DNA from: Phreatobacter sp.
Lineage (GTDB): Bacteria > Pseudomonadota > Alphaproteobacteria > Rhizobiales > Phreatobacteraceae
Direction of reading: 5' to 3'
Assembly: GCF_030691135.1 (NCBI RefSeq)
Contig: NZ_JAUYFA010000039.1
Coordinates: 114,036 to 178,035 of the forward strand
Length of the DNA: 64,000 nucleotides
Positions within the stretch are counted from its first letter, which is position 1. Every line of letters begins with the position of its first letter. Below are positions 37,069-46,184 of this stretch, in pieces. The translations under genes and the position numbers were made by a program. The notes beneath the pieces are model-generated. The model made no database searches, was not told the origin of the DNA, and saw nothing but the letters and a program-made list of their open reading frames with translations.

Positions 37069-38349
37069 ATGGAACTCCTGATCCTCTTCGGCTCCTTCAC
37101 CCTGCTGCTGCTGATCGGCATGCCCATCGCCTTCTGCCTCGGCGTCGCCTCGCTCGCCACGGTCCTCTACATGGACGTGCCGCCGGTGGTGATCTTCCAG
37201 CAGATGAACTCCGGCATGAACGCCTTCGCCATGATGGCGATCCCCTTCTTCATCTACTCCGGCGACCTGATGCTCCGTGGCGGGATCGCCGAGCGCCTGA
37301 TCGCCTTCGCCGCCTCGCTCGTCGGCCACCTGCGCGGCGGGCTCGGTCAGGTCAACATCCTGACCTGCACGCTGTTCGGCGGCATTTCCGGGTCGGCGGT
37401 AGCCGATGCGTCGGCGGTCGGCGGTCTGATGATCCCGCAGATGGTGAAACGCGGCTACGACGCTGACTACGCCGTCAACGTCACGGCGAACGCGGCGATC
37501 ATCGCGCTGCTGATCCCCCCCTCGCACAACATGATCATCTACTCCCTGGCGGCGGGTGGAAACCTGTCGATCGCCGACCTGTTCACCGCCGGCATCGTCC
37601 CGGGCCTGATGCTGGCGGGTTCCCTGATGGTCGCCGCCTATGTCGTGGCGCGCCGACGCGGCTATCCCCTCGGCGTCTTTCCGGGCTGGATGATGGTGGC
37701 CCGCACCCTCGTCATCGCCGTCCCCGGTCTCCTGCTCATCGCCATCATTTTCGGCGGCGTGCGCTCCGGCATCTTCACCGCCACCGAGAGTTCCTGCGTC
37801 GCGGTCGTCTACGCCTTCCTCGTCACCGCCCTGGTCTATCGCCAGCTGACTTGGGAGAGCTTCGTCGAGGCAACGCTCGGCGCGGTTCGGACCACCGCCA
37901 TGGTCCTGCTCGTTATCGGCACCGCCGGCGCCTTCGGCTGGCTCATGGCCTTCCTCCAGGTGCCGGCCCAGACGGTCGCCTTCATGAAGAGCGTGACCGA
38001 CGACCCCGTCATGATGCTCCTGCTCATCAACGTCATCCTGCTCTTCCTCGGCACCTTCATGGACATGGCGCCGATGATCATCATCCTGACGCCGATCCTG
38101 CTGCCCGTCGTGAAGGCATTCGGTGTCGATCCCATACACTTCGGCGTCATCCTGATCCTGAACGCCGGCATCGGTCTCAACACACCACCCGTCGGCTCCG
38201 TCCAGTTCGTCGCCTGCGCCATCGGCAAGGTGTCGATCGGCGAGAGCATGAAGACGATCTGGCCCTTCTACGGCGCCTCCGTCGTCGTGCTGCTGCTGGT
38301 CACCTACGTGCCGGCCTTCTCGCTCTGGCTGCCCGCCCTCTTCCGCTGA
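37069..38349 (+). CDS. TRAP transporter large permease DctM-type
   Basis: The 426-residue integral membrane protein has about 11-12 segments. DctM motifs include FGGISGSAVADASAVGGLMIPQM and LLIPPSHNMIIYSLAAGG. It is the secondary transporter subunit that moves the organic acid with sodium. It ends 21 bp before kduI, which supports one operon dctPQM-kduI-kdgF. Confidence 0.93.
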   Translation: MELLILFGSFTLLLLIGMPIAFCLGVASLATVLYMDVPPVVIFQQMNSGMNAFAMMAIPFFIYSGDLMLRGGIAERLIAFAASLVGHLRGGLGQVNILTCTLFGGISGSAVADASAVGGLMIPQMVKRGYDADYAVNVTANAAIIALLIPPSHNMIIYSLAAGGNLSIADLFTAGIVPGLMLAGSLMVAAYVVARRRGYPLGVFPGWMMVARTLVIAVPGLLLIAIIFGGVRSGIFTATESSCVAVVYAFLVTALVYRQLTWESFVEATLGAVRTTAMVLLVIGTAGAFGWLMAFLQVPAQTVAFMKSVTDDPVMMLLLINVILLFLGTFMDMAPMIIILTPILLPVVKAFGVDPIHFGVILILNAGIGLNTPPVGSVQFVACAIGKVSIGESMKTIWPFYGASVVVLLLVTYVPAFSLWLPALFR

Positions 38350-38370
38350 TCAATCGCCCAAAGGTTCGCC

Positions 38371-39207
38371 ATGTCCATCGCCGTCCGCCAAGCCTCGCAT
38401 CCGGAAGCTGCGAGGCATTTCGACACCACAGCCCTGCGCGCCCATTTCCTCATCGAGACCCTGTTCGTCCCGGACGAGGTGAACCTCACCTACAGCCATG
38501 TCGACCGCATCGTCGTCGGCGGCGCGATGCCGGTGGCACGTTCCATCACGCTGGAAACACACAAGGCGCTGGGGCAGCCGACCTTCCTCGCCAGGCGCGA
38601 ACTCGGCGTCTGCAATGTCGGCGGTCCCGGACGGATCGTCTGCGACGGCGAAGCCTTCCAGGTGAACCTGCGCGACATGCTCTACATCGCGATGGGAACA
38701 ACCGACGTCGCGTTCCATTCGGACGACCCGCAGAACCCCGCCAGGTTCTACCTTTTCTCCACCCCGGCCCATGCACGACACAAAACGGTCCTCGTCCGCG
38801 AGGCCGACGCCAATGCCCTCGAACTCGGCAGCCAGGACCAGGCGAACACCCGTACCCTGCGCCAGTACATCATCCCGGGCCGGGTCGATTCCTGCCAGCT
38901 CGTCATGGGCCTGACGACGCTGAAGCCGGGCAATATCTGGAACACGATGCCGAGCCATGTCCATGACCGCCGCTGCGAGGCCTATCTCTATTTCGACCTG
39001 AAGGACGACGCCCGCGTCTTCCACCTGATGGGCCAGCCGGAGGAGACGCGCCACCTCGTCGTCGCGAACGAACAGGCGATCATCTCCCCGCCCTGGTCGG
39101 TCCATTCCGGCTGCGGCACCGCCGCCTATTCCTTCATCTGGGCGATGGGAGGCGACAACCAGGACTTCACCGACATGGACATGGTGCCCATGGGAGCCTT
39201 GCGATGA
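38371..39207 (+). CDS. kduI: 5-keto-4-deoxyuronate isomerase KduI
   Basis: The 278-residue metal-dependent isomerase converts 4-deoxy-L-threo-5-hexosulose uronate to 3-deoxy-D-glycero-2,5-hexodiulosonate in the breakdown of unsaturated uronates. Its cupin-type metal site is visible: PSHVHDRRCEAYLYF with HxHxxxxxE, and a C-terminal VHSG with the second His. It overlaps kdgF by 4 bp (ATGA). The next enzyme, KduD, is not in this window, and no polysaccharide lyase is seen, so this module probably serves imported unsaturated monomers. Confidence 0.93.
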   Translation: MSIAVRQASHPEAARHFDTTALRAHFLIETLFVPDEVNLTYSHVDRIVVGGAMPVARSITLETHKALGQPTFLARRELGVCNVGGPGRIVCDGEAFQVNLRDMLYIAMGTTDVAFHSDDPQNPARFYLFSTPAHARHKTVLVREADANALELGSQDQANTRTLRQYIIPGRVDSCQLVMGLTTLKPGNIWNTMPSHVHDRRCEAYLYFDLKDDARVFHLMGQPEETRHLVVANEQAIISPPWSVHSGCGTAAYSFIWAMGGDNQDFTDMDMVPMGALR

Positions 39208-39542
39208 CGACGGGCACGGACATCTTCCTGCACGACGGCGACGTCGCCTGGACCGATCTCGGCGGCGGCGTGAAGCGCAAGATCCTGACCTATGACGCCA
39301 GCGTCATGCTGGTCCGCGTGGTTTTCGAGAAAGGGGCCGTCGGTGCGCCCCACTATCACCACCATATCCAGTGCACGCTGGTCGCCAGTGGCCGCTTCGA
39401 GGTCACGATCGGTGATCGCAGCACGGTTCTCGCGGCAGGCGACAGCTTCATCGTGCCGACCAATGTCGTCCATTCGGTCATCGCGCTGGAGGCGGGCGAA
39501 CTCGTCGACACTTTCACGCCCCTGCGCCAGGACTTCCTCTGA
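39204..39542 (+). CDS. kdgF: Cupin protein KdgF-like, unsaturated uronate processing
   Basis: The 112-residue single-domain cupin contains the metal-binding cluster HYHHHIQCTLVASGRFEVTIG (residues 51 on) and NVVHSV near 90. Sequence opening GVKRKILTYDASVMLVRVVFEKGAVG matches KdgF, which speeds ring-opening of 4,5-unsaturated uronates to the KduI substrate. Its overlap with kduI (ATGA at 39204) indicates a coupled pair of consecutive pathway enzymes. Confidence 0.88.
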   Translation: MTTGTDIFLHDGDVAWTDLGGGVKRKILTYDASVMLVRVVFEKGAVGAPHYHHHIQCTLVASGRFEVTIGDRSTVLAAGDSFIVPTNVVHSVIALEAGELVDTFTPLRQDFL

Positions 39543-39612
39543 CGCGGCGGCTGGAGCGTGACAGCCGGCCGCCCGCCCTCTCACCGTTGCGATAGCGGCC
39601 CGGCGAGGAGTG

Positions 39613-42600
39613 TCACTCGGCCGCCAGCGGCAAGGCGGATTGAGGCACCGCCTCGCTCGCGGGCGGAGCGCTGGCCGCCGGCACCGGCTTGCGGACCCGG
39701 AACCAGACCGCATAGAGGGCCGGCAGGAACACCAGGGTCAGGATCGTGGCGCCGAGCAGGCCACCGCCGATGGTGATCGCCATCGGCCCCCAGAACAGCG
39801 AACTCGCCAGCGGGATCATGGCCAGAATCGCAGCGAGCGCGGTCAGCACCACCGGCCGCGACCGGCGCACGGTCGCCTCGATGATGGCGTCGTAGAGCGA
39901 ATAGCCCGCCGCCACCTCCTCGTCGATCTGCTGCACCAGGATCACCGTGTTGCGCATGATCATGCCGGCCAGCGCGATCAGGCCGAGCAGCGCCACGAAG
40001 CCAAAGGGCGCGTTGAGCAGGTTCAGGGCGAGCGACGCGCCGACGATCCCCAGCGGCGCGGTGAGGAACACCAGCGCGAGCCGCGAGAACGACTGAAGCT
40101 GGATCATCAGCACCGCGAGCATACACAGCAGCATGATGGGGAAGAGCACGAAGATCGACGCATTGGCCTTGGCCGATTCCTCCACCGCACCGCCCTGCTC
40201 GATCCGCATACCGGCAGGAAGCGTGGCGATGAGATCCTTGAGGGCCGCCTGCACCTGGGCGCTGACCTCCGGCGGCTGAACACCGTCGACGACGTCAGCA
40301 CGCACCGTCATCGTCAGATCGCGGTTGCGCCGCCACAGGATTGGATCCTCCTGCTCGTACTGGATGCGCGCCACCTGGGCGAGCGGCACGGGAACGCCGC
40401 CGCGGCTGGAGATCGTCAGGTCACCGATGCGGCCGAGATCGACGCGTTCGGAGGGAACGGCACGGGCGACGATGTCCACCTTCTCGGTCCGGTCACGGAC
40501 CGTGGTGATGGTGACGCCGGTCAACAGGGTCTGCAGCGTCTGCGCCACGTCCTGGACGTTGAGCCCGAGCGCGCGGGCACGGTCCTGGTCGACGATCAGG
40601 CGTACCGACGGCGACTGCTCGTTCCAGTCGCGATGTGCGTCGCGGGTGTTGGGATTGGCGCGCATGATGTCGCGCACCTTCTGCGCCGTCTCCCGCACCA
40701 GCTCCGGCTCCGAACCCATGACGCGGAACTGGACGGGGAAGCCGACCGGCGGGCCGAAGTTGAAACGGTCGACGCGCACCCGCGCTTCCGAAAGGGCACC
40801 GGCGGCGATCTCGCGCTCCAGCCGCGACTTGAGCCGTTCGCGCGCCACGAGGTCCTTCGCCTGAATGACGATCTCGGAGAAGGATTCGTCGGGAAGCTGG
40901 GGATTGAGGCCGAGCCAGAAGCGCGGCGACCCCTGCCCCACATAGGTGGTGTAGGTCTTCACGTCGGCATCGCCCTTGAGCAGGACCTCGCCACGCTTGG
41001 CCGTTTCCAGCGAGGCGGTGATGGCGCTGCCCTGCGGCAGGCGCATCTGCAGGAACAGCTCGGTCCGCTCGGAAACCGGGAAGAACTGCTGCTGGACGCG
41101 GCCGAAGGCGACGATCGAGGTGGCGAAGATGATCACGGTGGCGGCGACGACGAAGAACTTGTGGTTGACCGACCAGCGAATGACGGCGCGCAGCCGGTTG
41201 TAGACGGGCGTCTCGTAGATGGCATGCGGGTTGGAATGGTCCGGCTTCGGCGGCGCCGGCTTGCCGCGCTTGAGGGCGCGGGCGAGCTTCTTCTGGTACC
41301 TGCGCTCCTCCAGGGCATGGAAATCGGGCAGGAACTGCGCCCCGAGATAGGGCGTGAAGATCACCGCCACGAACCAGGAGGCGATCAGCGCAATACCGAC
41401 GATCCAGAAGATCGAGCCCGTGTACTCGCCGGTGGATGAGTTGGCGAGGCCGACCGGCATGAAGCCGATGGCGGTGACGAGGGTGCCGGTCAGCATCGGA
41501 AAGGCGGTCGAGGTCCAGGCATAGGCCGCCGCGGACATCCGGTCCCAGCCCTGCTCCATCTTCACCACCATCATCTCGACGGCGATGATGGCGTCGTCGA
41601 CCAGCAGGCCGAGCGCGATGATGAGGGCGCCGAGCGAGATGCGGTGCAGGTCGATGCCCATCGCGAACATGGCGACGAAGACAATGGCGAGCACCAGCGG
41701 CACCGACAGGGCGACGATGATGCCGGTGCGCCAGCCCAGCGACAGGAACGACACCAGAAGCACGATGCCGAGGGCCTCGAGGAACACCTTGACGAACTCG
41801 GCGATCGCCTTCTGGACGATATAGGGCTGGTCGGCGATCTGGCCGAGTTCGATGCCGGCCGGCAGGTCGCGGCGGAACTCCGCGCTCGCCGCCGCGAGAT
41901 CGACGCCCCACTGCGAAATGTTGCCGCCCCGCTGCATGACGACACCGACGAGAACAGCCTGCTGGCCTTCCTGGCGGATGAGATAGGTCGGCGGATCGAC
42001 GAAGCCGCGCGTGATCGTAGCGATGTCGCCGAGGCGGAAGATGCGGCCGTTCACGTCGATCGGCGTGGCGGCGACCGCCTCCACACCGTTCAGGGCGCCG
42101 GTGACGCGCAGCGGCACGCGGGCCGATCCCGTGTCGATCGTACCAGCGGGAACCATGGCGTTCTGCCTCTGCAGGCTGTCGAAGATCGCCGTGGCCGGCA
42201 CGCCCAGCGTCGCCAGCTTGGCATGGCTGAACTCGACGAAGATGCGCTCGTCCTGGGCGCCGTAGAGATTGACCTTGGTGACGTTCGCGACGCGCAGCAG
42301 GCGGCTTTTCAGCACCTCGGCATAGCGCTTGAGATCGGCATAGGACGCGCCGTCGCCCGTCAGGGTGAAGAGCACCGCGTCGACGTCGCCATACTCGTCG
42401 TTGACGTTCGGCCCGATCAGTCCCGCCGGCAGGTCGGAGCGGATGTCGTCGAGCTTCTTGCGCAGCTGATAGAAGAGTTGCGGCACGTCGCGCGCCGGCG
42501 TCTGGTCGCGGAACTGCACCTGCATCGCGGTGAATCCCGGCTTGGTATAGGTCTGCACGCGCTCGAACCAGGGCAGTTCCTGGAGCTTCTTCTCGATCCG

Positions 42601-42837
42601 CTCCGCCACCTGATCCTGCATCTCGCGGGCCGTGGCCCCGGGCCAGATCGCCGTGATGACGGCGACCTTGATGGTGAAGGAGGGATCCTCCGCCTGGCCG
42701 AGCCGCATGTAGGAGATGATGCCGGCTCCGGCCACGGCGAGCAGCATGAACAGGACGAGCGCCTTGTGCGTGACGGCCCAGTGCGACCAGTTATTGCGGG
42801 TCAGGCTGGGATCATGGCTGTCGTGGGCGGCAGACAT
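39613..42837 (-). CDS. RND efflux transporter permease
   Basis: The 1074-residue inner-membrane pump of the AcrB/HAE-RND type has the opening ALVLFMLLAVAGAGIISYMRLGQAEDP and the conserved AIIAVEMMVVKMEQG with proton-relay Asp residues (GLLVDDAI) in the first membrane cluster, and the second cluster near residues 880-1050. It exports hydrophobic or toxic compounds by proton antiport. Its adaptor lies upstream on the same strand (58-bp gap). No outer-membrane TolC partner is encoded nearby, so it must recruit one from elsewhere. Confidence 0.94.
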   Translation of the reverse strand: MSAAHDSHDPSLTRNNWSHWAVTHKALVLFMLLAVAGAGIISYMRLGQAEDPSFTIKVAVITAIWPGATAREMQDQVAERIEKKLQELPWFERVQTYTKPGFTAMQVQFRDQTPARDVPQLFYQLRKKLDDIRSDLPAGLIGPNVNDEYGDVDAVLFTLTGDGASYADLKRYAEVLKSRLLRVANVTKVNLYGAQDERIFVEFSHAKLATLGVPATAIFDSLQRQNAMVPAGTIDTGSARVPLRVTGALNGVEAVAATPIDVNGRIFRLGDIATITRGFVDPPTYLIRQEGQQAVLVGVVMQRGGNISQWGVDLAAASAEFRRDLPAGIELGQIADQPYIVQKAIAEFVKVFLEALGIVLLVSFLSLGWRTGIIVALSVPLVLAIVFVAMFAMGIDLHRISLGALIIALGLLVDDAIIAVEMMVVKMEQGWDRMSAAAYAWTSTAFPMLTGTLVTAIGFMPVGLANSSTGEYTGSIFWIVGIALIASWFVAVIFTPYLGAQFLPDFHALEERRYQKKLARALKRGKPAPPKPDHSNPHAIYETPVYNRLRAVIRWSVNHKFFVVAATVIIFATSIVAFGRVQQQFFPVSERTELFLQMRLPQGSAITASLETAKRGEVLLKGDADVKTYTTYVGQGSPRFWLGLNPQLPDESFSEIVIQAKDLVARERLKSRLEREIAAGALSEARVRVDRFNFGPPVGFPVQFRVMGSEPELVRETAQKVRDIMRANPNTRDAHRDWNEQSPSVRLIVDQDRARALGLNVQDVAQTLQTLLTGVTITTVRDRTEKVDIVARAVPSERVDLGRIGDLTISSRGGVPVPLAQVARIQYEQEDPILWRRNRDLTMTVRADVVDGVQPPEVSAQVQAALKDLIATLPAGMRIEQGGAVEESAKANASIFVLFPIMLLCMLAVLMIQLQSFSRLALVFLTAPLGIVGASLALNLLNAPFGFVALLGLIALAGMIMRNTVILVQQIDEEVAAGYSLYDAIIEATVRRSRPVVLTALAAILAMIPLASSLFWGPMAITIGGGLLGATILTLVFLPALYAVWFRVRKPVPAASAPPASEAVPQSALPLAAE

Positions 42838-42894
42838 CGGAGCGCTCCGCGGGGAATCCAGAGGGCAGACTGTTGGATATGGCCGACGACTGCG

Positions 42895-44004
42895 TCAGCG
42901 GGCGCCGACGATGCGCACGCGCTGGGCGATATCGAGCTTGTGGACGCCGAGGGTGACGACCTTGTCGCCTTCCGCGACGCCGTCAGCGATGAGAACCTCG
43001 CGGCCGTCATAGCCGGCGACCGTCACCGGCTTCAGCGACAGCTGGCCGGTGGCCGCATCGACGACGAAGACGGAGGCGCCGCGCCCTTCGGAAAAGAGCG
43101 CGGAGATGGGGAGGCGAGCCACGCGGGCGGACGCGGGCTCGCCAGCCGTGACGGTCGCAGTCATACCAATGACCACGCCGTCATCGGCGTCTTGAATGGT
43201 GAAACGGGCCTGGAAGGTCCGGGTGGCGACATCGGCCGATGCGGCGAGTTCGCGCAGGACGGCCGGATAGGTCTTGTCGGCGTTCGACCACAGCGAGACC
43301 CGGGCGGCGCCGGACCGGCGCAGATCGTCGATCAGTGCCTCGGGAATGGCGACGACGGCCTCCCGTTCGCCGGAACGCGCCAGCCGCACCACCGGCGTGC
43401 CGGCCGCGACCACCTGGCCGGGCTCAGCCAGCGTCGCCGTGACGACGCCGTCGCTGTCGGCGACCAGGGTCGCATAGGCCAGCTGGTTGGCGGCGAGGTC
43501 GAGGGAGCGCTTGGCGCGATCGAGCCTGCCGCGGGCATCGGCGGTCCGGGCAAGCTGCGCGTCGAGGGTCGCCTGCGTCGCCCATCCGGCGGCACGAAGG
43601 TCCTGCGTCCGCTTGTCCTGCGCGAGGGAGGAGGACACGTTCACCTCGGCGGCCGCGAGCTCGGCTGCGGCCTGCTGCATCTGCAGCGAGAGATCCGCCG
43701 AGTCGAGGCGGGCGAGCGCCTGACCGCGCACGACCCGTTCGCCCTGCTGGACGAGCCGCTCGGAGACCTTGCCGGCAACGCGGAAGCCGAGATCGCTCTC
43801 GACGCGCGGCCGGACGGTGCCGACGAAGGACCGCTCACGCACCAGCGGCTTGAACATGACCGGCTCGGCACGAACGGCGCGCGGTGGCGCATCCTCCGGC
43901 TTGGCGTCCGGGCGGGCATTGCTGTCGGTGCAGGCGGCGAGCCCGACGGCCAGCAGGCCGGCGGTGAAGAGGGGCAGGATGCGAAGGCCGTCTGAGCGGG
44001 ACAT
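42895..44004 (-). CDS. RND periplasmic adaptor lipoprotein
   Basis: The 369-residue membrane fusion protein is of the AcrA/HlyD class. A lipobox LAAC ends at Cys25, so it is probably lipid-anchored. Next come a barrel-sandwich (LGFRVAGKVSERLVQQGERVVRGQ, lipoyl-like), a helical hairpin (about 110-180) and beta domains. It links the RND pump to an outer-membrane channel. ATG 44004 is chosen; an open frame upstream overlaps the TetR gene on the same strand in a different frame and is shadow. It lies 11 bp after the TetR gene in transcription order, so the three form one operon. Confidence 0.92.
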   Translation of the reverse strand: MSRSDGLRILPLFTAGLLAVGLAACTDSNARPDAKPEDAPPRAVRAEPVMFKPLVRERSFVGTVRPRVESDLGFRVAGKVSERLVQQGERVVRGQALARLDSADLSLQMQQAAAELAAAEVNVSSSLAQDKRTQDLRAAGWATQATLDAQLARTADARGRLDRAKRSLDLAANQLAYATLVADSDGVVTATLAEPGQVVAAGTPVVRLARSGEREAVVAIPEALIDDLRRSGAARVSLWSNADKTYPAVLRELAASADVATRTFQARFTIQDADDGVVIGMTATVTAGEPASARVARLPISALFSEGRGASVFVVDAATGQLSLKPVTVAGYDGREVLIADGVAEGDKVVTLGVHKLDIAQRVRIVGAR

Positions 44005-44015
44005 GGCTTGGGTCC

Positions 44016-44618
44016 TCAGGCTTTCAGGGCGCGGATGGCGAACTGGGTCAGGCGGCTCGTCTGCTGGTCGAGATCGTTGTTGAGCGCGCAATGAGCGATC
44101 AGGGTCGGGTGAAAGACGCTGGCGTGGCACTGCTTGAAGGAGAGGGCAGCCTCGACCGGGTCCCGCACCACGAAGGTGCCGGCCGTCATGCCGTCGCGGA
44201 TCACCGCGGCGAAGAGCGCGACGAGCGCCTCCAGATGGGCCTGGACGACATGCCAGTTCTCGGTCATCGCCGCTTCGACCATGTCGTAGAGGCGCTTCTC
44301 GTCCATGAACTGCGACTTGTTGAACCGATGGATGGCCATGGCCATGCGCGCCAGGCGTTCCTCCGCCGGCACGGCGTGCTCGGCCGCGATATGGCTCAGG
44401 GCGTCGTGACAATGCTCCAGCAGCCGGCGCGCGATTTCCTCGCAGATCGCCGACTTTGACGGGAAGAAGCGATAGACATTGGCCGAGCTCATCCCGAGTT
44501 CGTTGGCGATATCGGCGATCGCGGTCTTGCCGTAACCGACACGGCGAAAGTGCTCCTCCGCGACGACGAGGATGCGTTCGCGCGTTTCGTCTGCGGTGAA
44601 GCGGGCCCGGATGGACAT
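44016..44618 (-). CDS. TetR family repressor of the RND pump
   Basis: The 200-residue regulator has the N-terminal helix-turn-helix (TRERILVVAEEHFRRVGYGKTAIADIANELGMSSANVYRFF pattern, about residues 12-52) and an AcrR-like C-terminal ligand domain. It begins the leftward operon with the adaptor and pump, the usual layout of local repressors that sense pump substrates. An AT-rich palindrome lies 25 bp upstream. Confidence 0.9.
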   Translation of the reverse strand: MSIRARFTADETRERILVVAEEHFRRVGYGKTAIADIANELGMSSANVYRFFPSKSAICEEIARRLLEHCHDALSHIAAEHAVPAEERLARMAMAIHRFNKSQFMDEKRLYDMVEAAMTENWHVVQAHLEALVALFAAVIRDGMTAGTFVVRDPVEAALSFKQCHASVFHPTLIAHCALNNDLDQQTSRLTQFAIRALKA

Positions 44619-44642
44619 GATACCTATGTGCTTACGACTGAT

Positions 44643-44655
44643 GATTTTGGAAATC
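44643..44655. promoter_or_regulatory. Candidate TetR operator
   Basis: GATTT-TGG-AAATC is a perfect 5-bp inverted repeat in an AT-rich region 25-37 bp before the TetR start, where the operon promoter should lie. The binding protein is inferred from position. Confidence 0.35.
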
Positions 44656-44732
44656 TAACACTTATCAGGAATGCGTCAAGGGACTCTCTGTCGCAGTGCG
44701 GCAACGGCGTTAACATCGCCCTTCGCAGTCGC

Positions 44733-44766
44733 AAAAAACAGCCCGCCAGGCGAACCTGACGGGCTG
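44733..44766 (-). terminator. Intrinsic terminator downstream of the CsbD gene
   Basis: Read leftwards, CAGCCCGTCAGG-TTCG-CCTGGCGGGCTG is a 12-bp stem with one mismatch and a UUCG-type tetraloop, followed by six T. It lies 55 bp beyond the CsbD stop on the same strand and would separate that gene from the RND operon. Confidence 0.85.
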
Positions 44767-44821
44767 CGATCCTGCTGCCACGATACGTGCAGGAGATGGC
44801 CGACTTTGCGGAAATTCGGGG

Positions 44822-45031
44822 TCAGGACAGCCAGTTGCGGCCGTTGTACCAGGTGTCGATCTCGCTCTTCGCCTGATCCTTGGCGTAACCGTAGCGCTCC
44901 TGCAGCTTGCCTTCGAGTTGGTCGCGGCGGCCGGCGATCACGTCGAGATCATCGTCGGTGAGCTTGCCCCACTGTTCCTTCACATTGCCCTTCAACTGCT
45001 TCCAGTTGCCTTCGACACGGCCCCAGTTCAT
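44822..45031 (-). CDS. CsbD family stress protein
   Basis: The 69-residue protein of the CsbD/YjbJ family opens MNWGRVEGNWKQLKGNVKEQ and ends DTWYNGRNWLS. It is small, very hydrophilic and helical. CsbD proteins are general-stress induced; their biochemical role is unknown. AGGAGG lies 9 nt before the ATG at 45031; the ATG at 45037, two codons earlier, is only 3 nt from it and is less likely. It lies after the LivM gene on the same strand but probably has its own transcript, ended by the terminator near 44750. Confidence 0.88.
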   Translation of the reverse strand: MNWGRVEGNWKQLKGNVKEQWGKLTDDDLDVIAGRRDQLEGKLQERYGYAKDQAKSEIDTWYNGRNWLS

Positions 45032-45118
45032 CGCCATGATCCTCCTCGATATGGGATGCCCGGTAAACGCCCGGCAGTGCGGCTGGTTCCGCCGCCGCAA
45101 CCGCTTCCTGCCCGGAGT

Positions 45119-46180
45119 TCAGCGTGGCTTGCCGCGCAGACGCCCCACGATACCCGTCGGGAAGAAATAGACGCTCAGCACGAAGAGGATGCCGAGGAGC
45201 AGCAGCCAGCGGTCCGGGTGCAGCAGCTTCGACAGGAGCGGCAGGCCCTCGGTCGCCGCCGAGGCCGTGCCCATCAGCTTCTGCAGATAGTTCTGCGCCA
45301 CGATGAACAGCGTCGCGCCCACCACCGCGCCGTAGAGCGTGCCCATACCGCCGATGACGACCATGAGCAGGATGTCGAGCATGATGGCGAAGGACAGCGT
45401 CGTGTCCGGGCCGGTATAGCGCAGCCAGATCGCACTCATCGCCCCCGCCAGCACGGCCATGGCCGCCGCGAGGCAATTGGCGACAATGCGGTAATAGACG
45501 ACGCGGTAGCCCAGCGCCTCGGCCCGCACGTCGTTCTCGCGGATCGCCTGCAGGACGCGGCCGAAGGGCGAGTTGACCACCCGCAGCGCCAGCAGGAACA
45601 GCGTCACCGCCGCAGCGAAGACGAGGTAATAGGCGAGGATGCGGCCGTTGATCACCGTGCCGAAGACCGGCGTCTCGAACAGCCGGAAGCCCGGGCGCAG
45701 CGACGGCGGCACCGAGAAGGAACGGCCATCCTCGCCGCCGGTATATTCGGAGAACTGGGTCGCGAGGATCAGGAAGGCCGAGGCCACGGCGAGCGTGATC
45801 ATGGCGTAGAAGATGGCGCGCACGCGCAGCGACAGGAGCCCGATCAGGAAAGCGAGGACAACGCCGACGAGGAGAGCGAGGAGAATGCCGAGCGCGATGA
45901 CGCCCCAACTCGCGCCGAAGGCGTAGAGCCCGAGGCCGACGCCGTAGCCGCCGATCCCGAAGAACATCGTGTGGGCGAAGGAGACGATGCCCGTATAGCC
46001 GAGCAGCAGGTCGTAGCTCGCCACCAGCACGATGAAGATGCAGACCTTCGCCGCCGTGTTGATCGCCGCCGCCCCCGGAAACAGGAAGGGCGCGAAAGCG
46101 AGGCCGACGACGATGGCGACGAGGAGTCCGGTCAGCACGCGACTGCGCGGATAATCGCCGGAGAGCAGCGTGTTCAGCAT
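45119..46180 (-). CDS. Branched-chain amino acid-type ABC permease, LivM
   Basis: The 353-residue permease has about ten hydrophobic segments. LivM motifs: VASYDLLLGYTGIVSFAHTMFFGIGGYGVGL (about residues 50-80) and the cytoplasmic RENDVRAEALGYRVVYY loop near 190. It is the last transporter gene of a leftward operon (binding protein, LivG, LivF, LivH, LivM). The 4-nt gap after LivH supports coupling. Substrate may be an aromatic or aliphatic acid rather than an amino acid. Confidence 0.92.
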   Translation of the reverse strand: MLNTLLSGDYPRSRVLTGLLVAIVVGLAFAPFLFPGAAAINTAAKVCIFIVLVASYDLLLGYTGIVSFAHTMFFGIGGYGVGLGLYAFGASWGVIALGILLALLVGVVLAFLIGLLSLRVRAIFYAMITLAVASAFLILATQFSEYTGGEDGRSFSVPPSLRPGFRLFETPVFGTVINGRILAYYLVFAAAVTLFLLALRVVNSPFGRVLQAIRENDVRAEALGYRVVYYRIVANCLAAAMAVLAGAMSAIWLRYTGPDTTLSFAIMLDILLMVVIGGMGTLYGAVVGATLFIVAQNYLQKLMGTASAATEGLPLLSKLLHPDRWLLLLGILFVLSVYFFPTGIVGRLRGKPR

Positions 46181-46184
46181 CGGC

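Noticed and set aside
39610..41439. 609-codon open frame antisense to the RND pump
   Set aside because: His/Arg/Gln-rich shadow frame without domains.
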